Assembly: GCA_002389175.1 (NCBI GenBank)
Contig: DGNZ01000143.1
Span: forward strand, 1 to 21,697
Length of the DNA stretch: 21,697 bases
Reading direction: 5' to 3'
Source: Rhodospirillaceae bacterium UBA4479
GTDB lineage: Bacteria; Pseudomonadota; Alphaproteobacteria; Rhodospirillales; Casp-alpha2
This document shows, one piece after another, positions 1 to 7,796 of the stretch; position 1 is the first letter of the stretch; each line of letters opens with the position of its first letter. The notes beneath the pieces are model-generated. The model saw nothing but the letters and a program-made list of their open reading frames with translations. It made no database searches and had not been told where the DNA came from. A program made the position numbers and the translations under genes.

Positions 1-350
1 CGGCGTTTATTTGAAAAAATCCACCACGGAATGCGACCAGTCCCAAGATCAATAACCCAAGATTGCTGGCTCTTCATATCAACAAACGGATATCGCGCAG
101 GCAGAATTTCAACACTGTCCATCGCCTGAATACGTCTGAGGTAGGTCATGGCATCTGTATTGCCACTCATCACCAGATGATTGCCATTATCGATATCAGC
201 ATTGAGTTTCGTATCATAATAGCTGCGACACCGCCCACCAGGACGCGGTGATTGTTCAATCAACGCAACGTGTTCACCGGCTTCGGCAAGTTTGGTTGCC
301 GCAGCTAATCCAGCCATTCCAGCGCCAATGACATAGACCGTCCGGATCAT
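1..350 (-). CDS. hpnE: Hydroxysqualene dehydroxylase HpnE, N-terminal part (runs off left edge)
   Basis: The reverse strand from 350 reads MIRTVYVIGAGMAGLAAATK, a classic N-terminal FAD-binding Rossmann motif (GAGMAG with hydrophobic flanks), followed by an acidic end of the second strand (ALIEQSPRPGGRCRSY), as in flavin amine oxidase and phytoene desaturase-type enzymes. Being last in an hpnC-hpnB-hpnD series identifies it as HpnE, which reductively removes the hydroxyl of hydroxysqualene to give squalene. Only about 116 residues are present; the C-terminus lies beyond position 1. The ATG shares one base with the hpnD stop (TAATG), so translation is probably coupled. A carotenoid-type desaturase is a less likely alternative given the neighbours. 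Confidence 0.9.
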   Translation of the reverse strand, partial: MIRTVYVIGAGMAGLAAATKLAEAGEHVALIEQSPRPGGRCRSYYDTKLNADIDNGNHLVMSGNTDAMTYLRRIQAMDSVEILPARYPFVDMKSQQSWVIDLGTGRIPWWIFSNKR

Positions 351-1231
351 TAGCTAAACAATCCGTATCGGATGGCGATTATAATTTTGCTGAATTTCGA
401 CAAACCAACATCTTGGTCGAGGTTGTTCCAACCTCGCCTTAATAATCGAAGATACACACGATGATACACTTCCATCATCATAATGGCAGGACGTGCAGCA
501 TTCGGATCAGCAGCACCGGCAATCACGCGTGCTTGGTCGAAGTAATTACCCGCTCGCTTGGCCAATGACGCGCACACATCATTCAGGCGCGGCGCGGTTA
601 AAACATCCTCGATCCCCTGCCCTACTGCGCCAGCGTCGGCCAACATATCAGCGGGCAAATATACACGGTCTCGCCCTGCATCTTCGGTGACATCACGAAG
701 AATATTGGTCAATTGAAGCGCCAGGCCCAATGCCCGCGAGAGTTCAATACCCTCTTCATGCTTTAGCCCAAATATCGGAACGCACAGCCGTCCAACAGCG
801 CAAGCTACACGGTCACAGTAAAGTTCAAGTTCGTTAATATCTTTGATTCGAACACGGGGGTGGGCATCCATCTCCATCCCGTCGATAACATCGATGAAGT
901 CTTGGCGTTGAAGATCAAATTTTTTGAGCGTCTCAATGATGGTCCGAGATATGGGATGTGTCGCCGTACCGTCAAAAATGCGATCAACCTCATCGCGCCA
1001 AGCTGCTAAAAGCTCAATTTTCTGATCAAGCGGCAAATCCCCATCCGCAACATCATCGACGTCCCGGCAAAATGCATATACAGCAAAAACACCTCGACGT
1101 CGGGCAGGTTCAAGCCGACGCATACCCCAAAAAAAAGAAGTGCCAGCGCGCTTCACCATGGCTTCGACATACGCATCGGGCGACGATGACGGTAATGTCG
1201 GATCAATCGGGATATTCATGCGCATTGTCAT
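350..1231 (-). CDS. hpnD: Presqualene diphosphate synthase HpnD
   Basis: A 293-residue squalene/phytoene synthase-fold protein, normal length for HpnD, which condenses two farnesyl diphosphates to presqualene diphosphate. The first aspartate-rich motif is DVDDVAD (residues 57-63), preceded by YAFCR; the second is NILRDVTED (176-184) followed by GRDRVYLP. Both bind the Mg2+-diphosphate of the substrate. It lies 38 bases after hpnB and overlaps hpnE by one base. The N-terminus has three in-frame ATGs (1231, 1225, 1219) without a strong ribosome binding site, so the exact start is uncertain. HpnD and HpnC are paralogues; the assignment here rests on the RRGVFAVYAFCR context and on the better HpnC match of the gene ending at 2434. 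Confidence 0.92.
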   Translation of the reverse strand: MTMRMNIPIDPTLPSSSPDAYVEAMVKRAGTSFFWGMRRLEPARRRGVFAVYAFCRDVDDVADGDLPLDQKIELLAAWRDEVDRIFDGTATHPISRTIIETLKKFDLQRQDFIDVIDGMEMDAHPRVRIKDINELELYCDRVACAVGRLCVPIFGLKHEEGIELSRALGLALQLTNILRDVTEDAGRDRVYLPADMLADAGAVGQGIEDVLTAPRLNDVCASLAKRAGNYFDQARVIAGAADPNAARPAIMMMEVYHRVYLRLLRRGWNNLDQDVGLSKFSKIIIAIRYGLFS

Positions 1232-1269
1232 CTGCTTTGATTACACCACCGAAGGCAACGCGTCACCAT

Positions 1270-2430
1270 TCAGCTTTTAGTAGATGGGGAATATGTGCGC
1301 CCCTTCCACGCACCGCCTTGCCCCTGATAATAACGGCGTGCTGAATCCAATGTCATTAATGTGAACAGAAAACCGGATACGGGGAGCAATAAACCCCAAA
1401 CGGATGACCTATCATAGAGATCAAGTGTCGGTAAAATCGTCCACCACATAGCGATCCATGCAGACCCACTGATCAGCATCAACTGAATATCGGTCGTCAA
1501 AGCACCTAAAATAAGCCCCGCAATAGGGAGAAGATAAATCAGCACCATCGACAAGACGGTACCGATCAACATCAACGGGTTGAAACGCAATTGAACGTAT
1601 GCCGTTCGGGTCACCATCCCCCAAATCGATGATAAATTATTATAGGGCCGAATGCTTTTCGTATGCTCGGACAAGCCCAACCAAATGGGCCGGATCGGTT
1701 TTATAATCGCAGCTAATGAACAATCATCGATAACCCTGTCCTTAATCCGTTCGATTCCACCCGCAGCGACTAAGTCTTCTCGTCTGACCAACATGCACCC
1801 ACCAGCAGCACCTGCCAGTTGATGATCTGGATCGTTGATTTGTGGAAACGGATATAGCTTTTGAAAGAAATATACGAACGCCGGGATCAATAGTTTCTCC
1901 CATAACGATGTGCAGTTAAGCAGCACCATTTCCGATACCAATCCCAAATTGTCACTTTCAGCCTTTGATACCAGATTCCTGACACTTTTTGTTTCATGCT
2001 CAATATCAGCGTCCGTCAGCAACAAATACTTGGGCGATCCTGCATGCTCAATTCCTTGAGAAACTGCCCATATTTTACCGACCCAGCCCTCAATCAACGG
2101 CTGCCCATCAATCACTATTAGACGCTTTCCTTCAACAGAATCCACTGTGGCCACACGTGCTTCATCCGCAGTCGCATCTTCGCTATTATCATTGACGACA
2201 ATGATGGAAAGTTTGCCTGGGTAGTCTTGATCTAGCAGCGAGCGAACCGTGCGACGAATGGTCATCTCTTCGTTGCGCGCGGGGATCACCGCACAGACAT
2301 CTGGCCATTTCTTGATCGTCGTCGTCGCATCAAATAGACGCTGATCAGCGTGCCAAAATCGACCGTGAAACAGCAACAGATAAAGCCATATCAAAAGCGA
2401 CAGTGCGCAAAGTGACATTAGGATAGTCAT
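1270..2430 (-). CDS. hpnB: Hopanoid-associated family 2 glycosyltransferase HpnB
   Basis: A 386-residue membrane-bound GT-A glycosyltransferase. An N-terminal membrane segment (residues 4-21) is followed by the nucleotide-sugar binding core: VCAVIPARNEE (45-55), IIVVNDNSEDAT (76-87) and the metal-binding DAD at 140-142 (LLLTDADIEH). Further on come GAAGGCML, the acidic IDDCSL motif and a QLRFNPL segment resembling the acceptor-site QxxRW region. Two to three membrane spans lie near the C-terminus. This layout matches HpnB of hopanoid operons; the sugar and acceptor are not established, and a role in decorating hopanoids or a related lipid is inferred from synteny. The start follows the hpnC stop by three bases, so it is probably translated by coupling. 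Confidence 0.9.
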   Translation of the reverse strand: MTILMSLCALSLLIWLYLLLFHGRFWHADQRLFDATTTIKKWPDVCAVIPARNEEMTIRRTVRSLLDQDYPGKLSIIVVNDNSEDATADEARVATVDSVEGKRLIVIDGQPLIEGWVGKIWAVSQGIEHAGSPKYLLLTDADIEHETKSVRNLVSKAESDNLGLVSEMVLLNCTSLWEKLLIPAFVYFFQKLYPFPQINDPDHQLAGAAGGCMLVRREDLVAAGGIERIKDRVIDDCSLAAIIKPIRPIWLGLSEHTKSIRPYNNLSSIWGMVTRTAYVQLRFNPLMLIGTVLSMVLIYLLPIAGLILGALTTDIQLMLISGSAWIAMWWTILPTLDLYDRSSVWGLLLPVSGFLFTLMTLDSARRYYQGQGGAWKGRTYSPSTKS

Positions 2431-2433
2431 GCC

Positions 2434-3264
2434 CTATGCAAAAAGGCCGCTAATGGCGCCGCGCGCGACACACCCTGCGTATTGCAGCTTGTTGAGCTTC
2501 ACACGTTTCGCCACTGGGTCTTCCACGGACAGTACATTTAAAAGCGTATTGGCAATGTTCACGATCGCAGCGGATTCCATTGAAAGACGTCGACTGACCA
2601 CATCGGCAGGCAACCTGTTCGCTTCAAGCATCAAATCCCTGCTGGCCGCAATGCACTGATTTATTACAATTTTTAAGGCCGGAGTTGCTTGGGTTCGCGC
2701 TAAATCCTCAACGTTGGCCCCGGCGGCAGTCATCCAATCCATGGGTAAATACACACGATCCATCGTTTCGTAATCGTCTTTGCAATCCTGCAGATGGTTG
2801 ATGACCTGCAATGCATTACAGAGTGCATCAGACGCCCCATAGCCAGCCTTAGATCCCCCAGTTAAATCAATTAGATATCGTCCAACGGGGGCGGCAGATC
2901 GAATGCAATAATGCATCAGATCATCCCAATTTTCGTATCGGTTCTTCACTGCGTCTTGCTTGAACGCATCAATCAGATCGAGGCAATGCTGCACGGGAAC
3001 ATTAGATGCCAACAGGCTTTCACGCATCCTGATCCCGGTCGCGAATGCATGCTGATCAATAGCTTCGCCATTTAACGCTGCCGCAAAACCTTCCAAGCGA
3101 GAGATTTTCTCAGCTGCAGATGTAACTGGATTATCCGCTATATCATCGATGGCGCGGGCATACTGATAAAACACAGCAACATGTGGTCGCGCTTGTGCAG
3201 GCAACAAAAATGAGCCGACGGGGAAATTCTCGTAGTCGGCGTCTTTACCAGATGGTGTTTCAAT
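2434..3264 (-). CDS. hpnC: Hydroxysqualene synthase HpnC, with a non-canonical start codon
   Basis: A squalene synthase-fold enzyme converting presqualene diphosphate to hydroxysqualene. Visible motifs are ARAIDDIADN (first aspartate-rich motif) and VINHLQDCKDDYETMDRVYLP-type sequence (second). The conserved HpnC N-terminus is also encoded: from 3261 the frame reads ETPSGKDADYENFPVGSFLL, joined directly to PAQARPHVAVFYQYA. Upstream of that block the frame is open to a TGA near 3332 but contains no ATG, GTG, TTG or CTG. The only near-start codons are ATT at 3264 and ATA at 3300. I place the start at ATT because family members usually begin just before this block; ATA at 3300 overlaps the hpnM stop (ATAA) and has AAGG nine bases upstream. 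TTG at 3210 or 3207 would remove the conserved block. Confidence 0.88.
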   Translation of the reverse strand: METPSGKDADYENFPVGSFLLPAQARPHVAVFYQYARAIDDIADNPVTSAAEKISRLEGFAAALNGEAIDQHAFATGIRMRESLLASNVPVQHCLDLIDAFKQDAVKNRYENWDDLMHYCIRSAAPVGRYLIDLTGGSKAGYGASDALCNALQVINHLQDCKDDYETMDRVYLPMDWMTAAGANVEDLARTQATPALKIVINQCIAASRDLMLEANRLPADVVSRRLSMESAAIVNIANTLLNVLSVEDPVAKRVKLNKLQYAGCVARGAISGLFA

Positions 3265-3296
3265 GTTGCTTTTAGCAACAGGTTGAGAAGTCTCGG

Positions 3297-3962
3297 TTAT
3301 TGGGACGTACCTTGTTGTGCAATTTGCCGATCAGAACGGGCTTTTTGCAGGCGTTCGTTCAAATTAGCAAGAAGCGCATTCATGTCACCACCGTTGGAAC
3401 GCATGAAGGATTTAAATTCTGACCGCTGTGTCTGCGCCATGCTCAAGCCTTCAACCATGATATCAATAATCCGATATTTGCCATCAGCCCCCCGGACCCG
3501 CCAATTAATAGTTAGCGGTTTATCAGCGCCCTCTCGGGTTATTTGGCTTTCGACCAAGGCTTGATTTTCATCAATCACACGTACCCTCGTAACCTTCAAC
3601 GCCTCACCAGAATATCCTTGGAATCGATGCGCATAGGTTGAGACCATCAAGTCCCCATAAAGGCGCATGTAGTCTTCTCGCTGCGCTTCGGATGCTTTTT
3701 TCCAGTGACGTTGCCCCAGCACCCAACGCGAGATGCTTTCAAAAGCAATATATTTCGTAACAATTTCTCTGAACCGCTCTTCTTGTTGTGCAAGCGGCAG
3801 ATTGGCATCTGTAAGTTGGGTTAGAACCTCGTTCGATAATTTTCCGATAAAGGCTTTCGCATCATCGGAAATATCAGCCCGCACCACTGTTGGTACCGCC
3901 AAAGCGATTATTAGGATAAGTAAGGCCCCCCAGCCCCAAGCTCTTAACATTGCCCTGGTCAT
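3297..3962 (-). CDS. hpnM: MlaC/Ttg2D-family periplasmic protein, probable HpnM
   Basis: A periplasmic phospholipid-binding protein of the MlaC family. The N-terminus MTRAMLRAWGWGALLILIIA followed by LAVPTVVRA/DISDD is a typical signal peptide. The body carries the family pattern: AKAFIGKLSNEVLTQL, then FREIVTKYIAFESISRWVLG with RHWKKASEAQREDYMRLYGD, and late YRIIDIMVEGLSMAQTQRSEF. Start choice: GGAGG at 3969-3973 lies six bases before the ATG at 3962 and three before another at 3965, so 3962 is favoured; an upstream TTG at 4013 is unlikely. Being first in the hopanoid operon argues for HpnM, the member proposed to help move hopanoids or maintain the outer membrane. A general MlaC is possible, but no mlaDEF genes are nearby. 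The 186 bases upstream, to comC, hold its presumed promoter; no clear boxes were seen. Confidence 0.85.
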   Translation of the reverse strand: MTRAMLRAWGWGALLILIIALAVPTVVRADISDDAKAFIGKLSNEVLTQLTDANLPLAQQEERFREIVTKYIAFESISRWVLGQRHWKKASEAQREDYMRLYGDLMVSTYAHRFQGYSGEALKVTRVRVIDENQALVESQITREGADKPLTINWRVRGADGKYRIIDIMVEGLSMAQTQRSEFKSFMRSNGGDMNALLANLNERLQKARSDRQIAQQGTSQ

Positions 3963-4148
3963 CATACACCTCCGTCTTGATGACAACTTTAGCGGCAAAT
4001 TTTCAGAGCTCAAAGCCCATCTGGAACAATTTTTTGTGTATCTATGGGTCGTTTCAAAGAAACCGCATCACAACCAAACAAGTTCACGTGAGCCTGAGAT
4101 AACAATCAAAGGTTGAGGAAACATAGCCAGAGCGCCAATATTCGCAGG

Positions 4149-5147
4149 TTATCCGGCCTGCGCCTGCAATTGATTGAGCAGATTCTCGGGGATATCCACG
4201 CCATTTTGTGCAGCAGTTTCGCGAATACCAACCCGGCGCGCACCTGGCAAACGGGTACCTGGTTGTTCCAAAATTGCTTCTATGAGTACGGCCAGCCGGT
4301 CGGCAAACGCGCCACCTGAGAATCCTGCAGGATCAATGACGATGAAGAACTGCCCAATATGGGGCGGCCCGCCTTTGTCATCAAAGAACGACGATGCTTC
4401 AAAACCATGATTTGAGCCCGTCAATGTTGCAGCCAAAATCTCAACCATCATGACCAATGCAGCACCCTTGGCATCACCCATGGGCAGCAACGATCCACTC
4501 ATCGCAGCAGATGCGTCTGTCGTAGGATTTCCATCAGCATCAACGGCCCAGCCTTCAGGAATGCTTTCGCCTTTGTCCGCAGCCAATTTGATTTTACCGC
4601 GCGCCACTTTTGAGGTCGAAAAATCAACCACGATGGACGGTTTGCCCATTACCGGGCACGCAAATGCGACGGGGTTCGTGCCATAAATCGCCCGATTACC
4701 GCCCCAAGGCGCTATTCCAGCTGGAGAATTTGTGAAGCCGAGTGCAACATACCCTTGGTCCGCAAAGGCTTCTACATGATGGCCTGCGACCCCCGCATGG
4801 TGTGAATTGCCAATTGCGACACCCAGAATGCCCATCTCGGCAATACGCTCCAAAGCGACTTTCTGAGCTTGTTCGATAGCGGGATAGGCAAAACCTGATC
4901 GCGCATCGACCCGGATGGACGCTTTGACCGGAAATGATACATCTGGATTGGCAAATCCATCAACTTTCCCGGCTTTCGCTTGATCAGCATAGGCTGGCAA
5001 TCGCGACACTCCATGTGACGGGATGCCATCGGCGTCCGCTTTCACCAGCGCACGCGCAACGGCGGCGGCGTTCTCTGGGGACGTTTTCGCAGCAACCAAC
5101 ACACGTGATGCGAGATCGTGGAGATCAGTTAACGAGATCAGAGTCAT
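4149..5147 (-). CDS. comC: Ldh2-family NAD(P)-dependent dehydrogenase, probable (R)-sulfolactate dehydrogenase ComC
   Basis: A 332-residue member of the malate/L-lactate dehydrogenase (Ldh2/ComC) family, which has a non-Rossmann fold. Family landmarks are ADADGIPSHGVSRLPAYAD (37-55) with catalytic-site H45, the GNSHHAG motif (113-119), NSPAGIAPWGG and YGTNPVAFACP, and VVDFSTSKVARGKI. Members act on 2-hydroxy acids such as malate, lactate, ureidoglycolate or sulfolactate. Sequence alone does not fix the substrate, but three bases separate it from slcC and the suyAB genes are just upstream, the combination described for sulfolactate degradation in Chromohalobacter salexigens. There ComC reduces sulfopyruvate to (R)-sulfolactate, the isomer SuyAB cleaves. 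No terminator was recognised after its stop. Confidence 0.85.
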   Translation of the reverse strand: MTLISLTDLHDLASRVLVAAKTSPENAAAVARALVKADADGIPSHGVSRLPAYADQAKAGKVDGFANPDVSFPVKASIRVDARSGFAYPAIEQAQKVALERIAEMGILGVAIGNSHHAGVAGHHVEAFADQGYVALGFTNSPAGIAPWGGNRAIYGTNPVAFACPVMGKPSIVVDFSTSKVARGKIKLAADKGESIPEGWAVDADGNPTTDASAAMSGSLLPMGDAKGAALVMMVEILAATLTGSNHGFEASSFFDDKGGPPHIGQFFIVIDPAGFSGGAFADRLAVLIEAILEQPGTRLPGARRVGIRETAAQNGVDIPENLLNQLQAQAG

Positions 5148-5150
5148 GGT

Positions 5151-6086
5151 CTATCCTTTTGTTTTCAGGTGACTTGCAACCGCATCGGCGATCATCGTAC
5201 AGACCCTGTCATCGGCTTCTACGGTCCTGGCACCCACATGTGGCGTCAGCATCAAATTAGACACATCCTTAAAGATGTTATCTGAACCCAATGGCTCAAC
5301 ATCAAAGGTGTCCAAAAATGCACCTGCAATCTGTTTCGCTTTGAGGGCTGCAACCAAGTCGTCTTCGTTGACGATACCGCCGCGCGCCAGATTGAACAGG
5401 ATCGCATTTGGCTTCATCTTCGCGATCATCGCAGTATCGAATAAATCTCGTGTTTCATCGGTAAGGGGAACATGAATAGAAACGACATCTGAGATTGCTG
5501 CCAATTCATCAATCGTCGCAACATGACCGACACCATGTTCTTTCCATCTTGAATCGTCAGCATCAATATATGGGTCCCATGCAACCAAAGTCATGCCAAG
5601 CCCCTTGGCCCGCCAGGCAAGCGCTTTGCCGATTGCGCCAAGTCCAACAATGCCTAGCGTTTTACCCATGACTTCACGGCCCATCATCTGCATGCGGGGC
5701 CAGTTTCCATCGATCACCGTTTCAGTCGCGTGATAGGCATCTCGTAACATTACAAACATGCCACCAATCGCTAATTCTGCGACAGAGTCAGAGTTCGCGC
5801 CCGTCGCTGGATAGACCGAAATATCGCGTGCGGCACAGCCATCCATATCGATATTGTCGAGGCCAACGCCCAACCGCCCGACACACTTCAGCACATCAGC
5901 ATTATCCAAAACATCGCCACGGACTTGCGTGGCGTTGCGCACAATCATCCCCGGAACACCGGGCATCAGCGCCGCCAACTCATCAGGTTTATTCCAGAGG
6001 TCTTGATCATAATGGATATCAAAGTCTGGCTTTAAAATCGCCAACGCCTTTGGGTCGATATATTCAGTGATTACGATGTCGGTCAT
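5151..6086 (-). CDS. slcC: D-2-hydroxyacid dehydrogenase, probable (S)-sulfolactate dehydrogenase SlcC
   Basis: A 311-residue Rossmann-fold 2-hydroxyacid dehydrogenase. The NAD-binding loop is GLGAIG (148-153) and the catalytic trio is visible as R235 (NLARGG), E264 (DTFDVEP) and H283 (TPHVGA). The length corresponds to the two-domain catalytic unit without the C-terminal ACT or ASB domain of biosynthetic SerA, so phosphoglycerate dehydrogenase is unlikely. With comC immediately after it and suyAB before it, the best assignment is SlcC, oxidising (S)-sulfolactate to sulfopyruvate with NAD+. AAGGA sits six bases before the ATG. Only 20 bases separate the start from the terminator after suyB, so slcC expression depends on read-through or on a promoter inside or overlapping that hairpin. 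Confidence 0.86.
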   Translation of the reverse strand: MTDIVITEYIDPKALAILKPDFDIHYDQDLWNKPDELAALMPGVPGMIVRNATQVRGDVLDNADVLKCVGRLGVGLDNIDMDGCAARDISVYPATGANSDSVAELAIGGMFVMLRDAYHATETVIDGNWPRMQMMGREVMGKTLGIVGLGAIGKALAWRAKGLGMTLVAWDPYIDADDSRWKEHGVGHVATIDELAAISDVVSIHVPLTDETRDLFDTAMIAKMKPNAILFNLARGGIVNEDDLVAALKAKQIAGAFLDTFDVEPLGSDNIFKDVSNLMLTPHVGARTVEADDRVCTMIADAVASHLKTKG

Positions 6087-6106
6087 CTACGTTCCTTTTA
6101 GACACA

Positions 6107-6146
6107 AAAAACCCGCTACCGGCAATATAGCCGATAGCGGGTTTTT
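6107..6146 (-). terminator. Near-perfect hairpin with A/T tails between suyB and slcC
   Basis: Arms 6107-6123 and 6130-6146 (AAAAACCCGCTACCGGC and GCCGATAGCGGGTTTTT) pair over 17 positions with a single mismatch around a six-base AATATA loop. Read on the minus strand it is a GC-rich stem followed by six T residues, as for a Rho-independent terminator; it would also work on the plus strand. It begins five bases after the suyB stop and ends 20 bases before slcC, splitting what otherwise looks like one operon. Confidence 0.9.
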
Positions 6147-6151
6147 GTGAA

Positions 6152-7426
6152 TTATGCGCTACGATAAAGCTTCGTAAGCACAAATTGGCGTTGTCCGAGG
6201 CCTTCTGCAGCCGTTAGACGACCGTTACAGGTCCGCATCGTGATATCGATCAGGCCGTCACCAGCTTGGTCAAAGTTCATTTCACGGCGCAGAATACCGG
6301 AACAATCAAAGTCGATGTGTTCACGCATCGTACGGACAGTCCGTGGGTTCGCCGTAAGCTTGATAACAGGCTCAATCGGATTACCAACAACGTTGCCCTG
6401 CCCCGTTGGGAACAAGTGAACCACAAAGCCAGCTGCGGCTTGCAAAGTTACACATTCTGCAGCAGCAGAAGATGTATCCATGAAGTACAGACCTTTACCC
6501 TTGGATGGCTCGACAGCAGGCTCAAGTACATCAACGTACTTTGTCTTCTTACCGATCTTCTCCAAGTTACCAAAGGCTTTCTCTTCGATGGTCGTTAGGC
6601 CACCTTCGATGTTACCCTTAGTCGGTTGGCTGTCCGACAAATCAGATGTTTTGAACGGCTCAATAACTTCGTCCATATACGCTTGCCACGTTTTCATGAA
6701 CTTCTCGCCAGCAGCTTTGGTTTTACCGCGGGTCTGACAAACCATTTCCGCACCGGTGATTTCAGATGTCTCACCAAAGCAAGTCGTTGCACCCCAGGCA
6801 TCCATCTTATCGATGAAGTTACCAACTGTTGGGTTTGATGCGAGGCCCGAAGTCGTATCGGATTCACCGCATTTGACGGATACCCATAGTTCATCAACGG
6901 AACATACTTCACGCTGCTTTTCAGAAGCCCAATGGAGAAATTCTTTTGCCTGACGTGATGCCGCCCAAATGACCTTATGGTCGCCGTTTTGCTCAATCGC
7001 ATAACCGGCAACAGGTTTGCCAGATTTAGCAATGCCATCGACAACGCGCTGGGTCCAAGATGATTCGATACCAATCACGATCACAGCTGCGACGTTAGCG
7101 TTTGTGCCAGTGCCGATCAGCGTGCGGAAGTGAAGTTCCAAATCCTCACCGAACTGCAAACGTCCGTATGGGTGTGGAATGGCCAATGTACCTTTGATGT
7201 TATTTGCAACAGCTTCACAAGCCGCATTGGACAAATCATCCAACGGCAAAATCACAACATGATTACGCACACCAACCCGGCCGTTCTCACGGCGATAACC
7301 TGTAAATGTCGGCTTGCCGCGTTTGCGAACAGGCAGATATTCTGGTTCTGGGATATATAGCGGTGCGTCTTCAACGAGCTTAGGCACTACGACTTTTTTT
7401 GTTTTCACTTTTTTCTTAGCAGCCAT
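6152..7426 (-). CDS. suyB: (R)-sulfolactate sulfo-lyase large subunit SuyB
   Basis: A UxaA/altronate dehydratase-type protein of 424 residues that with SuyA cleaves (R)-sulfolactate to pyruvate and sulfite. Family landmarks are TGYRRENGRVGVRNHVVILP, AIPHPYGRLQFGED, VKCGESDTTSGLASNPTVG, the cysteine-bearing FGETSEITGAE, FMDTSSAAAECVTLQAAAG and HLFPTGQGNVVGNPIEPVIK. The ending IDITMRTCNGRLTAAEGLGQ matches the sulfo-lyase branch better than typical altronate dehydratases, and the separate SuyA supports this. ATG at 7426 is preferred over GTG at 7435 because GAGG lies eight bases upstream and homologues start near here. A lysine-rich N-terminus (KKKVKTKK) precedes the conserved core. The start lies two bases after the suyA stop. 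Confidence 0.93.
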   Translation of the reverse strand: MAAKKKVKTKKVVVPKLVEDAPLYIPEPEYLPVRKRGKPTFTGYRRENGRVGVRNHVVILPLDDLSNAACEAVANNIKGTLAIPHPYGRLQFGEDLELHFRTLIGTGTNANVAAVIVIGIESSWTQRVVDGIAKSGKPVAGYAIEQNGDHKVIWAASRQAKEFLHWASEKQREVCSVDELWVSVKCGESDTTSGLASNPTVGNFIDKMDAWGATTCFGETSEITGAEMVCQTRGKTKAAGEKFMKTWQAYMDEVIEPFKTSDLSDSQPTKGNIEGGLTTIEEKAFGNLEKIGKKTKYVDVLEPAVEPSKGKGLYFMDTSSAAAECVTLQAAAGFVVHLFPTGQGNVVGNPIEPVIKLTANPRTVRTMREHIDFDCSGILRREMNFDQAGDGLIDITMRTCNGRLTAAEGLGQRQFVLTKLYRSA

Positions 7427-7428
7427 GA

Positions 7429-7719
7429 TTACCACCTCTTCGTTTTAACGTTGTGGACGTGGACGTGGCCGCCCTTGGGAATATTAGCAATCGCTTTGCC
7501 AATATCGTGACCATACTTGGTGATCGTATCGCCTTTTTTGATATTGCCGAGTGCGATCTTGTGACCGAGTGGGATATCACTTTTTGATTTTAGTTTAAGC
7601 GTACTGTCCTTGGCCATTAGCCAACCTTCGAGATTGCGACCTGAAGTGGCGTCTTCAACGACGACGACGCCAACTGTGTCTTCAACCTCGTGGACAAGAA
7701 AATGCGGAGCTTTGGGCAC
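7429..7719 (-). CDS. suyA: (R)-sulfolactate sulfo-lyase small subunit SuyA
   Basis: A 96-residue SAF/UxaA N-terminal-type domain that partners SuyB. The start APHFLVHEVEDTVGVVVVED and the end IGKAIANIPKGGHVHVHNVK followed by TKRW are characteristic of SuyA. An ATG exists at 7731, but it has no ribosome binding site. A GTG four codons in, at 7719, has GGAGG five bases upstream (the motif overlaps the ATG and next codon) and gives MPKAPHFLVHE, matching the length of known SuyA, so GTG at 7719 is chosen. It is first in the minus-strand unit and shares a regulatory region with the divergent regulator. Confidence 0.93.
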   Translation of the reverse strand: MPKAPHFLVHEVEDTVGVVVVEDATSGRNLEGWLMAKDSTLKLKSKSDIPLGHKIALGNIKKGDTITKYGHDIGKAIANIPKGGHVHVHNVKTKRW

Positions 7720-7757
7720 TGTGTCCTCCATGGAGTGTTAAAAAAAAATACCATCGC

Positions 7758-7785
7758 ACACTACCTTTACTCTTGTAAGAGTCAA
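7758..7785 (-). promoter_or_regulatory. Candidate promoter of suyAB
   Basis: On the minus strand TTGACT (7785-7780) is followed after 16 bases by TAGTGT (7763-7758), a good -35 and a weak -10 that keeps T1, A2 and T6. The distal palindrome overlaps the -35 and spacer, so a bound regulator would block RNA polymerase. Start of transcription would fall near 7750, giving a leader of about 30 bases that includes a T-rich tract. Confidence 0.45.
7769..7782. promoter_or_regulatory. Palindromic operator O1 (suyA side)
   Basis: ACTCTTGTAAGAGT: six-base arms ACTCTT and AAGAGT around GT. It shares both arms with the second palindrome 30 bases away (centre to centre) and overlaps the suyA -35 region. 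The divergent GntR-type gene is the obvious candidate to bind it. Confidence 0.7.
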
Positions 7786-7796
7786 GCAATTCTTAT

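Noticed and set aside
4051..4063. GTTTCAAAGAAAC inverted repeat upstream of hpnM as operator or heat-shock promoter
   Set aside because: Arms are only five bases, and the CTTTGAAA/CCCAT pieces nearby are three bases apart, far too close for a RpoH promoter.
5151..6086. D-3-phosphoglycerate dehydrogenase (SerA) for the 2-hydroxyacid dehydrogenase
   Set aside because: The protein lacks the C-terminal regulatory domain and sits between comC and suyAB, so sulfolactate is the better substrate call.
6152..7719. Altronate dehydratase (UxaA split in two)
   Set aside because: The small subunit ends and begins like SuyA, and slcC/comC follow; no uronate genes are present.
7741..7749. A-tract as a terminator tail or phase-variable homopolymer
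   Set aside because: No stem precedes it on either strand, and it lies in the suyA leader outside any codon or promoter spacer, so length variation has no evident effect.
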